Shown piece by piece: positions 9,158 to 17,445 of a stretch of 64,000 nucleotides of DNA. The DNA lies in assembly GCA_947498775.1 (NCBI GenBank), contig CANMLL010000007.1, positions 186,001 to 250,000 of the forward strand, in the 5' to 3' direction. The notes beneath the pieces are model-generated. The model was not told where the DNA came from. It did not search any database and saw only the letters and a list, made by a program, of their open reading frames with translations. The translations under genes and the position numbers were made by a program. Positions within the stretch are counted from its first letter, which is position 1. Every line of letters begins with the position of its first letter. The DNA is from an uncultured Aquimarina sp. (lineage in GTDB: Bacteria; Bacteroidota; Bacteroidia; Flavobacteriales; Flavobacteriaceae).

Positions 9158-9177
9158 TTTTACGGATTTCCGTAAAA
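9158..9177. promoter_or_regulatory. Palindrome TTTACGG-N4-CCGTAAA, copy 2
   Basis: TTTTACGG and CCGTAAAA are perfect 8-bp arms around ATTT. The arms and spacing match the palindrome at 5801-5818. It lies in the divergent region between the small lipoprotein gene and the unknown gene at 9329, so it could control either. Confidence 0.5.
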
Positions 9178-9268
9178 ACCGGGTCATAACATTTACTATG
9201 TTAGCAATGTATAACCGGAACTAGTTACTGTGTGAATGTATAGAGACTTTTGAAGTTACCTCGCAATC

Positions 9269-9295
9269 GATTCCAAAGATTCCAAAGATTCCACA
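9269..9295. repeat. Tandem 9-bp repeat
   Basis: GATTCCAAA occurs twice in tandem, followed by the variant GATTCCACA. A further GATTCCAAT lies 12 bp on. The array sits in the leader just ahead of the gene at 9329. Confidence 0.7.
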
Positions 9296-9328
9296 GAAAG
9301 CTTGAAGATTCCAATAATTCTAAAAGCT

Positions 9329-9877
9329 ATGGGACGAAAAACAAGTATTACTTACATGAATGAAATTCTTGAGAAGTACAAAAAAGAAAAGGGAGGAGAA
9401 ATGAGTAGCTATCTGCTCGAACCTACTCGAAAACAGATCAAAGAAGCCTGCTTATGGTTACTGGACCGAAGAAAAGAAAAATACGACGAACGTATATTGG
9501 ACCGCTTTTTTAAGTTTAAAGAAGGCGAAAACAAAATGCATGCTATCGAACGTGTAAAGGGAGATAGGTTTAAACCGATTGTAAATTTTTTGACGGGGGA
9601 AACAAAATCAACTACGCCGGCAAACCTGGAGTTAATAAGTTGGCTCATCGATTTTAAACCCAGGCCATTGTCTGTTTATTTGGGGTCTATTTATGAAAGT
9701 GATGAAGAAATCACACAGCGATATGACCACCAAAAAAGGCAATTAACGCAATTAAAAAAAGAAGTTGGAATCACAGAAATCCCTGAAACCAAGGTTATTC
9801 ATGAGAACAATAAGAGCATAACAATAATTTCGCAAATTAATCCATCGCTTAAGATCACTACCATAGTATCGTTATGA
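9329..9877 (+). CDS. Hypothetical protein (182 aa), soluble, basic
   Basis: From the ATG at 9329 the product is 182 aa; an upstream TTG at 9302 would add nine residues. It has no signal peptide or membrane helix. The N-terminal 110 residues are charged and mostly helical (MGRKTSITYMNEILEKYKKE, then QIKEACLWLLDRRKEKYDER). A second segment contains ELISWLIDFKPRPLSVYLG, followed by a short coiled coil. I recognise no family. Between the signalling locus and the secretion locus it stands alone on the + strand, with the palindrome at 9158-9177 about 150 bp upstream, so it may be controlled from there. It looks coding because the frame is long, but its function is unknown. Confidence 0.6.
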   Translation: MGRKTSITYMNEILEKYKKEKGGEMSSYLLEPTRKQIKEACLWLLDRRKEKYDERILDRFFKFKEGENKMHAIERVKGDRFKPIVNFLTGETKSTTPANLELISWLIDFKPRPLSVYLGSIYESDEEITQRYDHQKRQLTQLKKEVGITEIPETKVIHENNKSITIISQINPSLKITTIVSL

Positions 9878-9971
9878 TATATAGTACGTGACTGGATAAG
9901 ATCTGAGAAAAGTGTAAAAACCAGGAATACGAAAATAATTTAGGGGCTCATTATTTACTATTAAAGACCAG

Positions 9972-9994
9972 TACAAAGTAGTATCTACTTTGTA
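9972..9994. terminator. Hairpin between convergent genes
   Basis: TACAAAGTAG and CTACTTTGTA form perfect 10-bp arms around TAT, between the unknown gene (ends 9877) and the last gene of the secretion locus (ends 10014). There is no strong uridine run on either strand, so it is a probable but weak bidirectional terminator. Confidence 0.5.
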
Positions 9995-10013
9995 GTACCC
10001 CCATTTAATAAAA

Positions 10014-10544
10014 CTACTTACTCTTTATTATAATTTTGTTTTCTTTGTTTCTTTTGATTCGTATAGAATCTCTGAACACTTTTTTTATAAGCATACCATC
10101 TACCATATCTCCTTCTCTTACTTTATAAAATTTGTTGTTTATCTTTATCAAAACAAGTTCTGAGGTACTTTTTACACCTCTTACATATCCATGATAGCTG
10201 CATTTGGGCCATGGTACTAGTGAATTTTTTGTATTCCTAGACGTTTTGTTGTTGGTTTTACCAATACCTGTTTGTTTTGTTTTTTGAGCTGTTACCTTTT
10301 GCCTTCTTTTCCCTGAGGAGGTATACCTACCCAAAAATGGATCTCTTGCTATTTCCTTAAGATTAAACGTATCTTTAGAAAAATTTATTCTTGGATCAAC
10401 AATAGTGGTAGCGGCAAATTGTGCTTGCTCCTCTTGTTCGTTATTACCAAAAAAGTCAAAAATCTTATTGAATACAATTGCCCAAATGACCAACATAAAA
10501 ATAATCAGTACGCTATTTAAAACTTTCTTATTCACAATAACCAC
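10014..10544 (-). CDS. GspC/PilP-like inner-membrane pilus/secretion protein
   Basis: This is a 176-aa protein with one N-terminal membrane helix (VLIIFMLVIWAIVFNKIF), a Lys- and Thr-rich periplasmic linker and a small C-terminal beta domain at about 110-176. The sequence RDPFLGRY near residue 70 and the tail YHGYVRG, VLIKINNKFYKVREGDMVDG and KKVFRDSIRI follow the pattern of the GspC homology region or PilP. In those families this domain couples the inner-membrane platform to the secretin. The start is a GTG at 10544, 7 bp after the preceding stop. As the last gene of the operon it completes the GspL/M/C-like set. Assignment rests on architecture, motif pattern and position. Confidence 0.6.
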   Translation of the reverse strand: MVIVNKKVLNSVLIIFMLVIWAIVFNKIFDFFGNNEQEEQAQFAATTIVDPRINFSKDTFNLKEIARDPFLGRYTSSGKRRQKVTAQKTKQTGIGKTNNKTSRNTKNSLVPWPKCSYHGYVRGVKSTSELVLIKINNKFYKVREGDMVDGMLIKKVFRDSIRIKRNKENKIIIKSK

Positions 10545-10551
10545 ATATTAA

Positions 10552-11514
10552 TTACTCTACTGTTATTTGTCTGGCTTCACTCACCGTGCCTTGGTTACCT
10601 GCTTGATCATTGGCTCGTACTCTCCAAAAATAATCACCGATATCGGCAAAATCTAATTGTTGCGAAAGCTGATCTGTAGTTACCGTCTCGACAATGTTCG
10701 AAAAACCTTGATCGGTTGCAATTTCCAAAACACTCGAAATAGGAGATTGTACTTCTCCGGTATCGCTACCCGTGTTCCAGGTAAAAGTAACGGTAGTCGA
10801 TACCCTGGCTTCATTAGCAGGAGCCGTCAAGGCTGGTTGAGTGGGCACCTGTGTATCCAAAAGGATCCTCCTTGTAGAAAATGGAGTTTCGCTAGTTTCA
10901 TTAAGTGCTTGCACCTTCCAGGTATATATTGCATCTTCACTTAAAACAACGTTGCTTAACGTAAAATTAGTGTCAGTAAGGTCTGGTGTTTGAATTTCGG
11001 TTGAAACATTACCTTGAAGGGTTTTTTCGACTATAATAGTATAAGAAGTAGCCGCAGTCAAACGGCTCCATGTCAAAATAATCTGACTGTTGTCGTTGGT
11101 ATAAAAATTATCTGAAGGTGATGTTTGAAATACAATCTGATTAGATAAATCATCTGATGAGCTAAGCGTAAAAGATGAAGGGAATGTATATCCGGTAACA
11201 TATGCAAAATTCTCTCCACGTATTCTCCAAGTATACGCTCCCGGATTAAGTCCATAAGTAAAACTATCACCCGGTACCAAAGAATCCAATACTCTTCTTT
11301 GCGTTTCCTCTTCTATTACCTGAATCCTATATTCTTCTGCTCCTTCTAACGCATCCCATACAAATTGCACTGCGTTTCCTTCTAAGTCTACCTGATCTTT
11401 TGGCGATACAATAGTCACTACATCGTCTGTAATATCATCTTCTAAAACATCATCACATGCGATACATAGAAATAAGCTACTTAAAATTACAGGTATATTA
11501 ATTACTCTTTTCAT
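10552..11514 (-). CDS. Lipoprotein with fibronectin type III-like domains
   Basis: This 320-aa protein has a short signal ending in the lipobox CIAC, with the modified Cys at about residue 20. It is followed by an Asp-rich stretch and three related beta-sandwich units of about 95 residues. Their hallmark strands are QFVWDALEGAEEYRIQV, ILTWSRLTAATSYTIIV and TFTWNTGSD. The units resemble fibronectin type III domains. It overlaps the GspM-like gene by 17 bp and so belongs to the secretion operon. A role as an outer-membrane anchor, pilotin-like factor or adhesin of the machine is possible. No canonical pilotin family is recognisable. Confidence 0.7.
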   Translation of the reverse strand: MKRVINIPVILSSLFLCIACDDVLEDDITDDVVTIVSPKDQVDLEGNAVQFVWDALEGAEEYRIQVIEEETQRRVLDSLVPGDSFTYGLNPGAYTWRIRGENFAYVTGYTFPSSFTLSSSDDLSNQIVFQTSPSDNFYTNDNSQIILTWSRLTAATSYTIIVEKTLQGNVSTEIQTPDLTDTNFTLSNVVLSEDAIYTWKVQALNETSETPFSTRRILLDTQVPTQPALTAPANEARVSTTVTFTWNTGSDTGEVQSPISSVLEIATDQGFSNIVETVTTDQLSQQLDFADIGDYFWRVRANDQAGNQGTVSEARQITVE

Positions 11515-12022
11515 AATTCTGAAATATTATCTTTACTCTTAATTTATTTTTTCGGGTTTGATACTCTTTTTCTTTTACAAAAGAAACACTTACAATATTT
11601 GAAAACCTAAACTCTTTCTCAAATGCATATACAGCATCTAATAAAGAATTAAAATCCCCTTCTAATGTTAATTGGTTACTGATTACAGAAAAACCATTAC
11701 TTTCGGCAATGTGAATTTCATCCAAATTATACACCAAAACACGTTCATATTTTGTGGCAAAATCAAGTATCTGCTGCTGAATTTCTTCGGGTGCCACTCC
11801 TTGTTCCCCTATAATCTTATCATAAAACTGAAGTTCTACCTGGGTTTGACCAATATCTGTTGTCGAAGAGTTTACATAATTTAATTTATCTTCTAATTGA
11901 CGAACCTGATTATAGGCCTGCCTGGTAACTTTGAAAGATCGTTTATTAGCGGCAAAAAATAACAGCACCCCAACCACCATCAATCCTAATAATTTTTGTT
12001 TATATGTTAAGTTTGCAAACAC
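11498..12022 (-). CDS. GspM/PilO-like inner-membrane assembly protein
   Basis: This is a 174-aa protein with one N-terminal membrane helix (LLGLMVVGVLLFFAA), a coiled-coil stretch (VTRQAYNQVRQLEDKLNYV) and a periplasmic ferredoxin-like domain at about 90-170. That layout is typical of GspM and PilO, which form the inner-membrane alignment complex with GspL or PilN. Its GTG start overlaps the TAG of the GspL-like gene by one base (TAGTG), a sign of translational coupling. Sequence conservation in these families is low, so the call rests on architecture, size and position directly after the GspL-like gene. Confidence 0.6.
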   Translation of the reverse strand: MFANLTYKQKLLGLMVVGVLLFFAANKRSFKVTRQAYNQVRQLEDKLNYVNSSTTDIGQTQVELQFYDKIIGEQGVAPEEIQQQILDFATKYERVLVYNLDEIHIAESNGFSVISNQLTLEGDFNSLLDAVYAFEKEFRFSNIVSVSFVKEKEYQTRKNKLRVKIIFQNYEKSN

Positions 12023-13209
12023 TATTTTACCAATATTTTTAGAGTGAATTCACTTCTTTTATTTCTATTCTTACTGAAATCAATAATTTCTATCTTAGAC
12101 ACCCAATTCTCTTTTTTTAATTCTTTTACCCATAAGTTAATCGACGCACTAGAATCAGAAGTACCATTAATTATGATCACACTAGTCTCAAATATTATTT
12201 TATTAAAGTCTTTTATTTTTTTTTGTACAGGATTTACTTTCAAAATATCAAGCCCTACACTATTGGGTATAGAATGAACAATCTGATACATATAAAACGA
12301 AAGAAAATGTTGACTTAAAATACCCGATTCCTGCAATATTCTGGTCTTATTTTCTTTCTCTTCTTCTAATTTTTTAACCTGATTATAGGTGTCATTCAGA
12401 TTATATAACTGAGACTCGTACGCAACATACTTATTGTTATAATACCCCTGCAACAAATAGCTAATTAGTAATGCAGACAAGAAAAAAACAACCATGGCAA
12501 TGGCTAGCGTATTAAAGGCCTTTTTTAATACATTTTCCTGCTTATTCCGGGCCAAAAAATTTGCCGTATAGTCAATATCTTCTGAAGGATATAAGTACTG
12601 CAACAATGTAGAAAACAATGGAACCTGAACATTATTAATTGTTTCTTCTCCAATAGTATATTCTTCACTAACCGTTTCTTTTCTTTGACATGAGATCAGA
12701 TAATTTTCATCAAAATTCAATTCATAATCATACGAGATATATGACAATTTATCAGATAGATTTTTAAACAGCACTCCAACAAAAGGACCGATACCGTAGT
12801 CTAGTACCAGATATTTATGTTCCCGGAAAATGTTAAAAAATATATCCAAAGCATCTTTTCTGGCAATTGAAATAAATTTTTGATCCTTTTGATGCAGTTC
12901 ATAGATATAAAAATCATCAACAGACGCATTAAACAGTACATCTTTTAAATAATCTCCTGTGGCAGCTACTTTTTTATTTATCACCCCTTTACCATAATAA
13001 TGAAGCAATATTGGTGTGGTGGTACTTACCTTATCCTTTATGACTTCAAGATCTTCTGTAGTAAATGATGTATGTATCGATAAATCATTAGACTTCTTAT
13101 CTACAATAAGTACAGTATACACAGGTATATCTCCCAGGGTAATGCCTATAATGGCAAAGCGTTTTTCCTGAAAAGCACCAACACTAATATTTTTAATTTT
13201 TTCTAACAT
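12022..13209 (-). CDS. GspL-like (PilM-PilN-like) inner-membrane assembly protein
   Basis: This is a 395-aa protein with a cytoplasmic N-terminal domain of about 225 residues, one membrane helix near 233-255 (LAIAMVVFFLSALLISYLL), a coiled coil (LNDTYNQVKKLEEEKE) and a C-terminal periplasmic domain (VGLDILKVN, LWVKELKKENWVSKIEIIDF). This order matches GspL, where a degenerate actin-like domain docks the GspE ATPase and the periplasmic part pairs with GspM. It also matches a PilM-PilN fusion. The ATG overlaps the secretin TAA (TAATG). Direct similarity is weak, and the assignment depends on domain layout and gene order. Confidence 0.6.
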   Translation of the reverse strand: MLEKIKNISVGAFQEKRFAIIGITLGDIPVYTVLIVDKKSNDLSIHTSFTTEDLEVIKDKVSTTTPILLHYYGKGVINKKVAATGDYLKDVLFNASVDDFYIYELHQKDQKFISIARKDALDIFFNIFREHKYLVLDYGIGPFVGVLFKNLSDKLSYISYDYELNFDENYLISCQRKETVSEEYTIGEETINNVQVPLFSTLLQYLYPSEDIDYTANFLARNKQENVLKKAFNTLAIAMVVFFLSALLISYLLQGYYNNKYVAYESQLYNLNDTYNQVKKLEEEKENKTRILQESGILSQHFLSFYMYQIVHSIPNSVGLDILKVNPVQKKIKDFNKIIFETSVIIINGTSDSSASINLWVKELKKENWVSKIEIIDFSKNRNKRSEFTLKILVK

Positions 13210-15116
13210 TAGTAAACTACAGTAGGTTTTATAAACACGTGTAACTTGGACTTGCTTTTTCTTTTGGTTTTGCTGCTAAAAAACCATTTTATCACCGGTA
13301 TTCTTGATAAAAGAGGGGTTCCTGTTCCAGAATCTTCTCTTTCCAACTCATCTAACCCTCCTAACAGAATCATTTCTCCATTTCTTACTCTTACCAAAGA
13401 TTCAAATTGTTGTGTTGATTTTCCTGGAGGAGCATTTTCTCCTGCTCTACCCAAAAAGGAGCTTTTTTCAACAACAATGGTTAAGGTTATTTGCTCGTCT
13501 TTAGAAACAAAAGGTTTGATATTTACGCTAAGATTTGCATCGGTTGCTTTCCATTGCCCTGATTGTAAAATATCATTTCCTAATCCGCTATTAATTAGTC
13601 TATTATTTTGTTCAAAATAATAATTGGTTTCCCCTATCGAAAGTTTAGCTTCATGTCCACTAAGTGTAGAAATCTTTGGTGTGGATTGCAATCTGATCAC
13701 AGAGTTGTTTTCTAATGCTCTAAGGTTAAGATAAAAATCTTTGGCAACCTTACCGAGTTTGAAGATCCCAAATCCGTTAAAAGCATCGATCAGATTATTT
13801 ACAGAATTAGCATTCAAGGTAACATCAGAATCGGGAAATAAAACCCCTGAAGTCACTCGTTGATTCTCTGGATCTATTCCGGCTTTGATTCCTGTTTGGA
13901 TATCATATCCTTTTTGATACTGTACAATTAGCACCTCTATAAGAATCATTGGTACGACCTTATCTATTTGTTTTACATATTCTTTGAGTTCTAATATTCT
14001 TGGTCTAGACCCTGATACCATAAACCCATTAAGCTCAATGAACTCTTTAAGCTCTACATTTTCTATTAAGTCCTTTGGCAAGGTTTCCAAAACAGTTTCT
14101 ATGGTTCTGTTTTCTAATTGTATTAATTCTGTTGTTCTTAACCCTTCTGCATTTTGATTTCCGATAAGATAAAAATCATCGGTCTTTTTATAGGTACTAT
14201 TCTTTCCTTTAAAAACATGATCCAAGAGTTCATCAAAGGTAATTTCGTTGACCACCAAAGTAGTTGTAGCTCCTTCGGGTTTATCATACATAAAATAGTT
14301 TACATGAAGCTTCTCTGCCGCTTCTGTTATCAATGAAGTAACCTCTGCATCGAATGCTTCTATGCTTAAAAACCCATTGGGCTGTACCGTTATTTCTACA
14401 GAAGACTCTGATGGTTTTCCTTTTTTACCCTTTCTGGCCGAGGATCCTGCGGCACCAGCAGATAAAGGAGCTTCATCTTTTTCTATATAGTAAAAACCGT
14501 TTTCATCTTTTAGTACTGTTAATCTATTAGACTTAGCAATCATATCCATTACCTGATCAAAAGGTCGATTAAGAATATATGCTGAAACTTTTTCGTTTTT
14601 TACATTGGGCCCTAAAATGACATTTTTACCTGATACATCAGTAATTTTTTTGGCTACCTGAGGCAATGAATCATTTTTAAGTTTTACCGCCAAAAAATCA
14701 TTAGTCTCATTATAGGTAACATCAATCTCTTTGCGTGCTTTTGGTTTGGGTTGTTCCTTTTTTATCTCGGCCTTTTTAAAAACAATGATCTTATTAATTA
14801 TTTCTATGTTCAGGTTGTACTTTTTGATTACAAAAAGAAATACATCCTTAACCGGAACATCAAAAAAGCTACTTGCAACGATTTGATTAAGATCTGGATC
14901 TGCGCTAATATTTAATTTGTGCTCAATAGCAATCGAGTTTAAAAAATCATAAAGGGTAAGTCCCGAAACATCTATCTGAATTGTTTCATTAAGCTCAGGA
15001 GTTTCCGTTGCGTATTCATTAATTTGTTGTTCTATATTTTGTATGTCTTGTTGGCCATACGAAATAGCGGTTATACAAACTAATATTAAAAAATATAACA
15101 GTTTCTTCATAATCAT
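13209..15116 (-). CDS. gspD: Secretin, GspD/PilQ family outer-membrane channel
   Basis: This 635-aa protein has a signal peptide (LLYFLILVCITAISYGQ) and an STN-like domain at about 40-115 (IDVSGLTLYDFLNSIAIEHK). Short N-type ring domains follow over about 130-400. The C-terminal secretin core contains PKISTLSGHEAKLSIGET and ends with MILLGGLDELEREDSGTGTP, LLSRIPVIKWFF and KLHVFIKPTVVY. That VPxLxxIPxxxxLF-like end is diagnostic of secretins. It would form the outer-membrane ring through which the endopilus or pilus and substrate pass. A disordered Lys/Gly/Ser stretch near 225-240 interrupts the N domains. The ATG overlaps the TGA of gspE by four bases. Confidence 0.92.
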   Translation of the reverse strand: MIMKKLLYFLILVCITAISYGQQDIQNIEQQINEYATETPELNETIQIDVSGLTLYDFLNSIAIEHKLNISADPDLNQIVASSFFDVPVKDVFLFVIKKYNLNIEIINKIIVFKKAEIKKEQPKPKARKEIDVTYNETNDFLAVKLKNDSLPQVAKKITDVSGKNVILGPNVKNEKVSAYILNRPFDQVMDMIAKSNRLTVLKDENGFYYIEKDEAPLSAGAAGSSARKGKKGKPSESSVEITVQPNGFLSIEAFDAEVTSLITEAAEKLHVNYFMYDKPEGATTTLVVNEITFDELLDHVFKGKNSTYKKTDDFYLIGNQNAEGLRTTELIQLENRTIETVLETLPKDLIENVELKEFIELNGFMVSGSRPRILELKEYVKQIDKVVPMILIEVLIVQYQKGYDIQTGIKAGIDPENQRVTSGVLFPDSDVTLNANSVNNLIDAFNGFGIFKLGKVAKDFYLNLRALENNSVIRLQSTPKISTLSGHEAKLSIGETNYYFEQNNRLINSGLGNDILQSGQWKATDANLSVNIKPFVSKDEQITLTIVVEKSSFLGRAGENAPPGKSTQQFESLVRVRNGEMILLGGLDELEREDSGTGTPLLSRIPVIKWFFSSKTKRKSKSKLHVFIKPTVVY

Positions 15117-16531
15117 GCATTGATAAGCAGCGAATAAATTTCTTCGAGCGATGTTTCTCCTGTTTCTAACAGGTTAAATGCTTTATCCGCTAGGCTTTGA
15201 TATTTGTAACTTATATTTTGTTCTAAATTTTTGCTATTATTTTTTATGGCATCAATCACATCATCTGTAATAGATACAATCTCGTAGATTGCCGTTCTAC
15301 CTCTGTATCCTGTATAGTAACATTCCTGACATCCTTTGGGAACAAAATGTGACTCAAGGTTTCTGGGAACCTTATAATTTCTTGGCAACTCATTTTCATT
15401 AAAAGGGGTTTCTTTTTTGCAATGGGTGCATAGTTTCCTAACCAATCGTTGTGCTACTGATAAATTTAATGTCTCTGCAATGTAAAAGGCAGGGACCCCC
15501 ATATCTACTAGTCTGGATATGGTTCCTAATGCAGAATTTGTATGTATCGTAGACAACACCAAATGCCCTGTTAACGAAGCACGTATCGCCATTTTTGCAG
15601 TTTCTGCATCTCTAATTTCTCCTAACATGATGATATCCGGGTCTTGTCTTAAAAACGATCTCAACGCCGACGAAAATGTGAGTCCTATATCTTCTTTTAG
15701 TTGTACCTGGTTAATACCATGTAGTGTATATTCTATCGGATCCTCTACGGTTACGATATTTCGTTTTACATCATTTAGCAATTTTAAAGTCGCATATAGT
15801 GTAGTAGTTTTACCAGATCCCGTAGGGCCACTTATCAGCACAATACCATTACTCTTTTTGACCGCTTCAAGATATATTTGTTTTTCATCTGCTTGCAGTC
15901 CTAAATCTTCTAATTTTATATTGGATGCATCTTTTCCCAAAAGACGCATTACTACTTTTTCTCCATGTAACGTAGGTAATATAGAAACCCTGATATCAAA
16001 ATCTTTGTAATTTATTCTACCATCCTGCGGAAGTCTTTTTTCTGTAATATCAAGGTTAGACTCTATCTTGACCTTGTTTACCAATTCTAAATAATTCTCC
16101 TTTGGTACTTTATACTTCTCGACTAAAACTCCGTCGATACGAAGCCTGGCTCTTGCTTCATCTTCATAAACTTCAAAATGAATATCACTACTACCAATTG
16201 ATTTTGCTTCAAATATTAACGTATCCAAAAAACTATGCTCTACCGACGATAAGCTTTGGGTAGTTGTCTTTTGATTTGCTTGATTTTTTCGATAATAAAC
16301 AAATAAGGCTTTCTGTAGCCTTTCTGAAGATATCTTATCAAACACCAATGATCTGCCCAAATACAACTCAAGTTCTTCTTTAATATCAGAAGTCATCTTT
16401 TCTTCATCAATGTATAATTCTAGGACATCGGCTGTATTATTTTTAGGAATAATATGATAATGATGCGCCAGGTCAGCATTGATAAGCTGCTGCAGTTCTA
16501 CAGATACTTGTATGTCGGTGGTAGTGCTCAA
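15113..16531 (-). CDS. gspE: Assembly ATPase, GspE/PilB family
   Basis: This 472-aa ATPase powers endopilus or pilus assembly from the cytoplasmic face. The short N-terminal domain is followed by the conserved core. Walker A is GPTGSGKT at 235-242, the Asp box is TVEDPIEYTLHGINQVQL, Walker B is DIIMLGEIRD at about 299-308, and the His box is GHLVLSTIHTN. The four zinc-site cysteines are present at 368, 371, 401 and 404 (CTHC and CQEC). It lacks the second N1E domain, so it is shorter than typical PilB. The start codon is TTG, overlapping the stop of the prepilin peptidase gene. No PilT-like retraction ATPase is encoded nearby, which favours a secretion-type or non-retracting system. Confidence 0.93.
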   Translation of the reverse strand: MSTTTDIQVSVELQQLINADLAHHYHIIPKNNTADVLELYIDEEKMTSDIKEELELYLGRSLVFDKISSERLQKALFVYYRKNQANQKTTTQSLSSVEHSFLDTLIFEAKSIGSSDIHFEVYEDEARARLRIDGVLVEKYKVPKENYLELVNKVKIESNLDITEKRLPQDGRINYKDFDIRVSILPTLHGEKVVMRLLGKDASNIKLEDLGLQADEKQIYLEAVKKSNGIVLISGPTGSGKTTTLYATLKLLNDVKRNIVTVEDPIEYTLHGINQVQLKEDIGLTFSSALRSFLRQDPDIIMLGEIRDAETAKMAIRASLTGHLVLSTIHTNSALGTISRLVDMGVPAFYIAETLNLSVAQRLVRKLCTHCKKETPFNENELPRNYKVPRNLESHFVPKGCQECYYTGYRGRTAIYEIVSITDDVIDAIKNNSKNLEQNISYKYQSLADKAFNLLETGETSLEEIYSLLINA

Positions 16532-17013
16532 ACTATAAAATCGTAAAAAATATTAGTTGAAAAAAATTGATTAGGTATCATTAATAACATAATGTATAAT
16601 GAAAGATATCCTGCCAACGGAATCGTTTGTTGGTTATCTTTGTTTTGAAAAATACCATATAATACTAACGAAAATATCATCCCCGAAATAAAGAACAACA
16701 TATAATTCCGAAAAGAAAACATTGGAGTTACCGCTACCAGAAACACAAGATCTCCCATCCCTACATACGAGCTGAATGGATTTTCAATTTTTGAGTTTTT
16801 TATCGAAAAATAGATCGTAATAGCTCCAAAGTTAATTGCAATAAACAGCGCTGATTTTAGTATCTCAGCCAGGCTAATTATTTCGATGTTCATATACACA
16901 ATGATTGCGAATATTAGGATAGGCAAGCCAATATGTATTTGCCTGTATCGTATATCCTGATATAGTATAATCCCAAAAGAGATAAATAAGATCGAAAGTA
17001 AAAAATACATCAT
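16528..17013 (-). CDS. Prepilin peptidase, A24 family, without methylase domain
   Basis: This is a 161-aa polytopic membrane protein with five or six hydrophobic helices. Both catalytic aspartates of the A24 family are visible: D20 in LYQDIRYRQIH and D88 in the GMGD motif at 85-88. It would cleave the leader of the prepilin-like proteins encoded around it. The N-terminal zinc-binding and N-methyltransferase domain of classical PilD/GspO is absent, as in other short A24 peptidases. It lies between the GspG-like pseudopilin and GspE genes and overlaps both by one to four bases. Confidence 0.88.
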   Translation of the reverse strand: MMYFLLSILFISFGIILYQDIRYRQIHIGLPILIFAIIVYMNIEIISLAEILKSALFIAINFGAITIYFSIKNSKIENPFSSYVGMGDLVFLVAVTPMFSFRNYMLFFISGMIFSLVLYGIFQNKDNQQTIPLAGYLSLYIMLLMIPNQFFSTNIFYDFIV

Positions 17014-17435
17014 CAGTCCTTTACAGTTTCTTTTAATAATTTGTTATGATCAATCTCCCAGGTATTAAAACTTCCGTCTCCATCAAAATCTGATAAAGAA
17101 ACCGCTCTTGCTTTAAACGAATTGGTCGATGCCTCTACGATTTCTATTTTATATACCGCTTGTCCTCCCTCGCTTATTGCAGTAGCAGGTTCAAAACCTA
17201 ATTCTTCAAAATCTGTGGTATATTTTGAGTGTCTATAGAAATAACTTTTTTGCAGACCATACAAATGGTTTAACATGCTCTGGGCCTCTATCGCTTTTGC
17301 TTGTGAAACCACCGAGGTTTGATTTGGTAATACCAATAGAATCAAAATACCGATGATGCATAATACAATTACCAATTCTGACATCGAATATGCCTTTAGG
17401 TATGCTTTTTTCTTATTCTCTCTATTTATTTTCAT
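17013..17435 (-). CDS. gspG: Major pseudopilin-like protein (GspG-like)
   Basis: This is a 140-aa type IV prepilin-like protein. A 15-residue basic leader ends at A15, followed by YSMSELVIVLCIIGILILLV with Tyr at +1 and Glu at +5, then the long helix AKAIEAQSMLNHLYGLQKSY. The C-terminal part contains DFDGDGSFNTWEID, an acidic loop that resembles the calcium-binding loop of GspG. Its position between the platform gene and the prepilin peptidase, and its short length, favour the major pseudopilin. The -1 residue is Ala rather than the usual Gly, a feature shared by the other pilin-like proteins in this locus. Confidence 0.82.
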   Translation of the reverse strand: MKINRENKKKAYLKAYSMSELVIVLCIIGILILLVLPNQTSVVSQAKAIEAQSMLNHLYGLQKSYFYRHSKYTTDFEELGFEPATAISEGGQAVYKIEIVEASTNSFKARAVSLSDFDGDGSFNTWEIDHNKLLKETVKD

Positions 17436-17445
17436 TTTCCTTTTC

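Noticed and set aside
9302..9328. TTG start for the unknown gene at 9302
   Set aside because: It would overlap the tandem repeat region's edge, and the ATG at 9329 begins a more natural basic N-terminus (MGRKTS).
13246..13620. 124-aa + strand ORF within the secretin gene
   Set aside because: Antisense shadow of the conserved secretin C-terminus.
15519..16010. 163-aa + strand ORF within gspE
   Set aside because: A shadow of the conserved ATPase gene on the opposite strand; no independent features.
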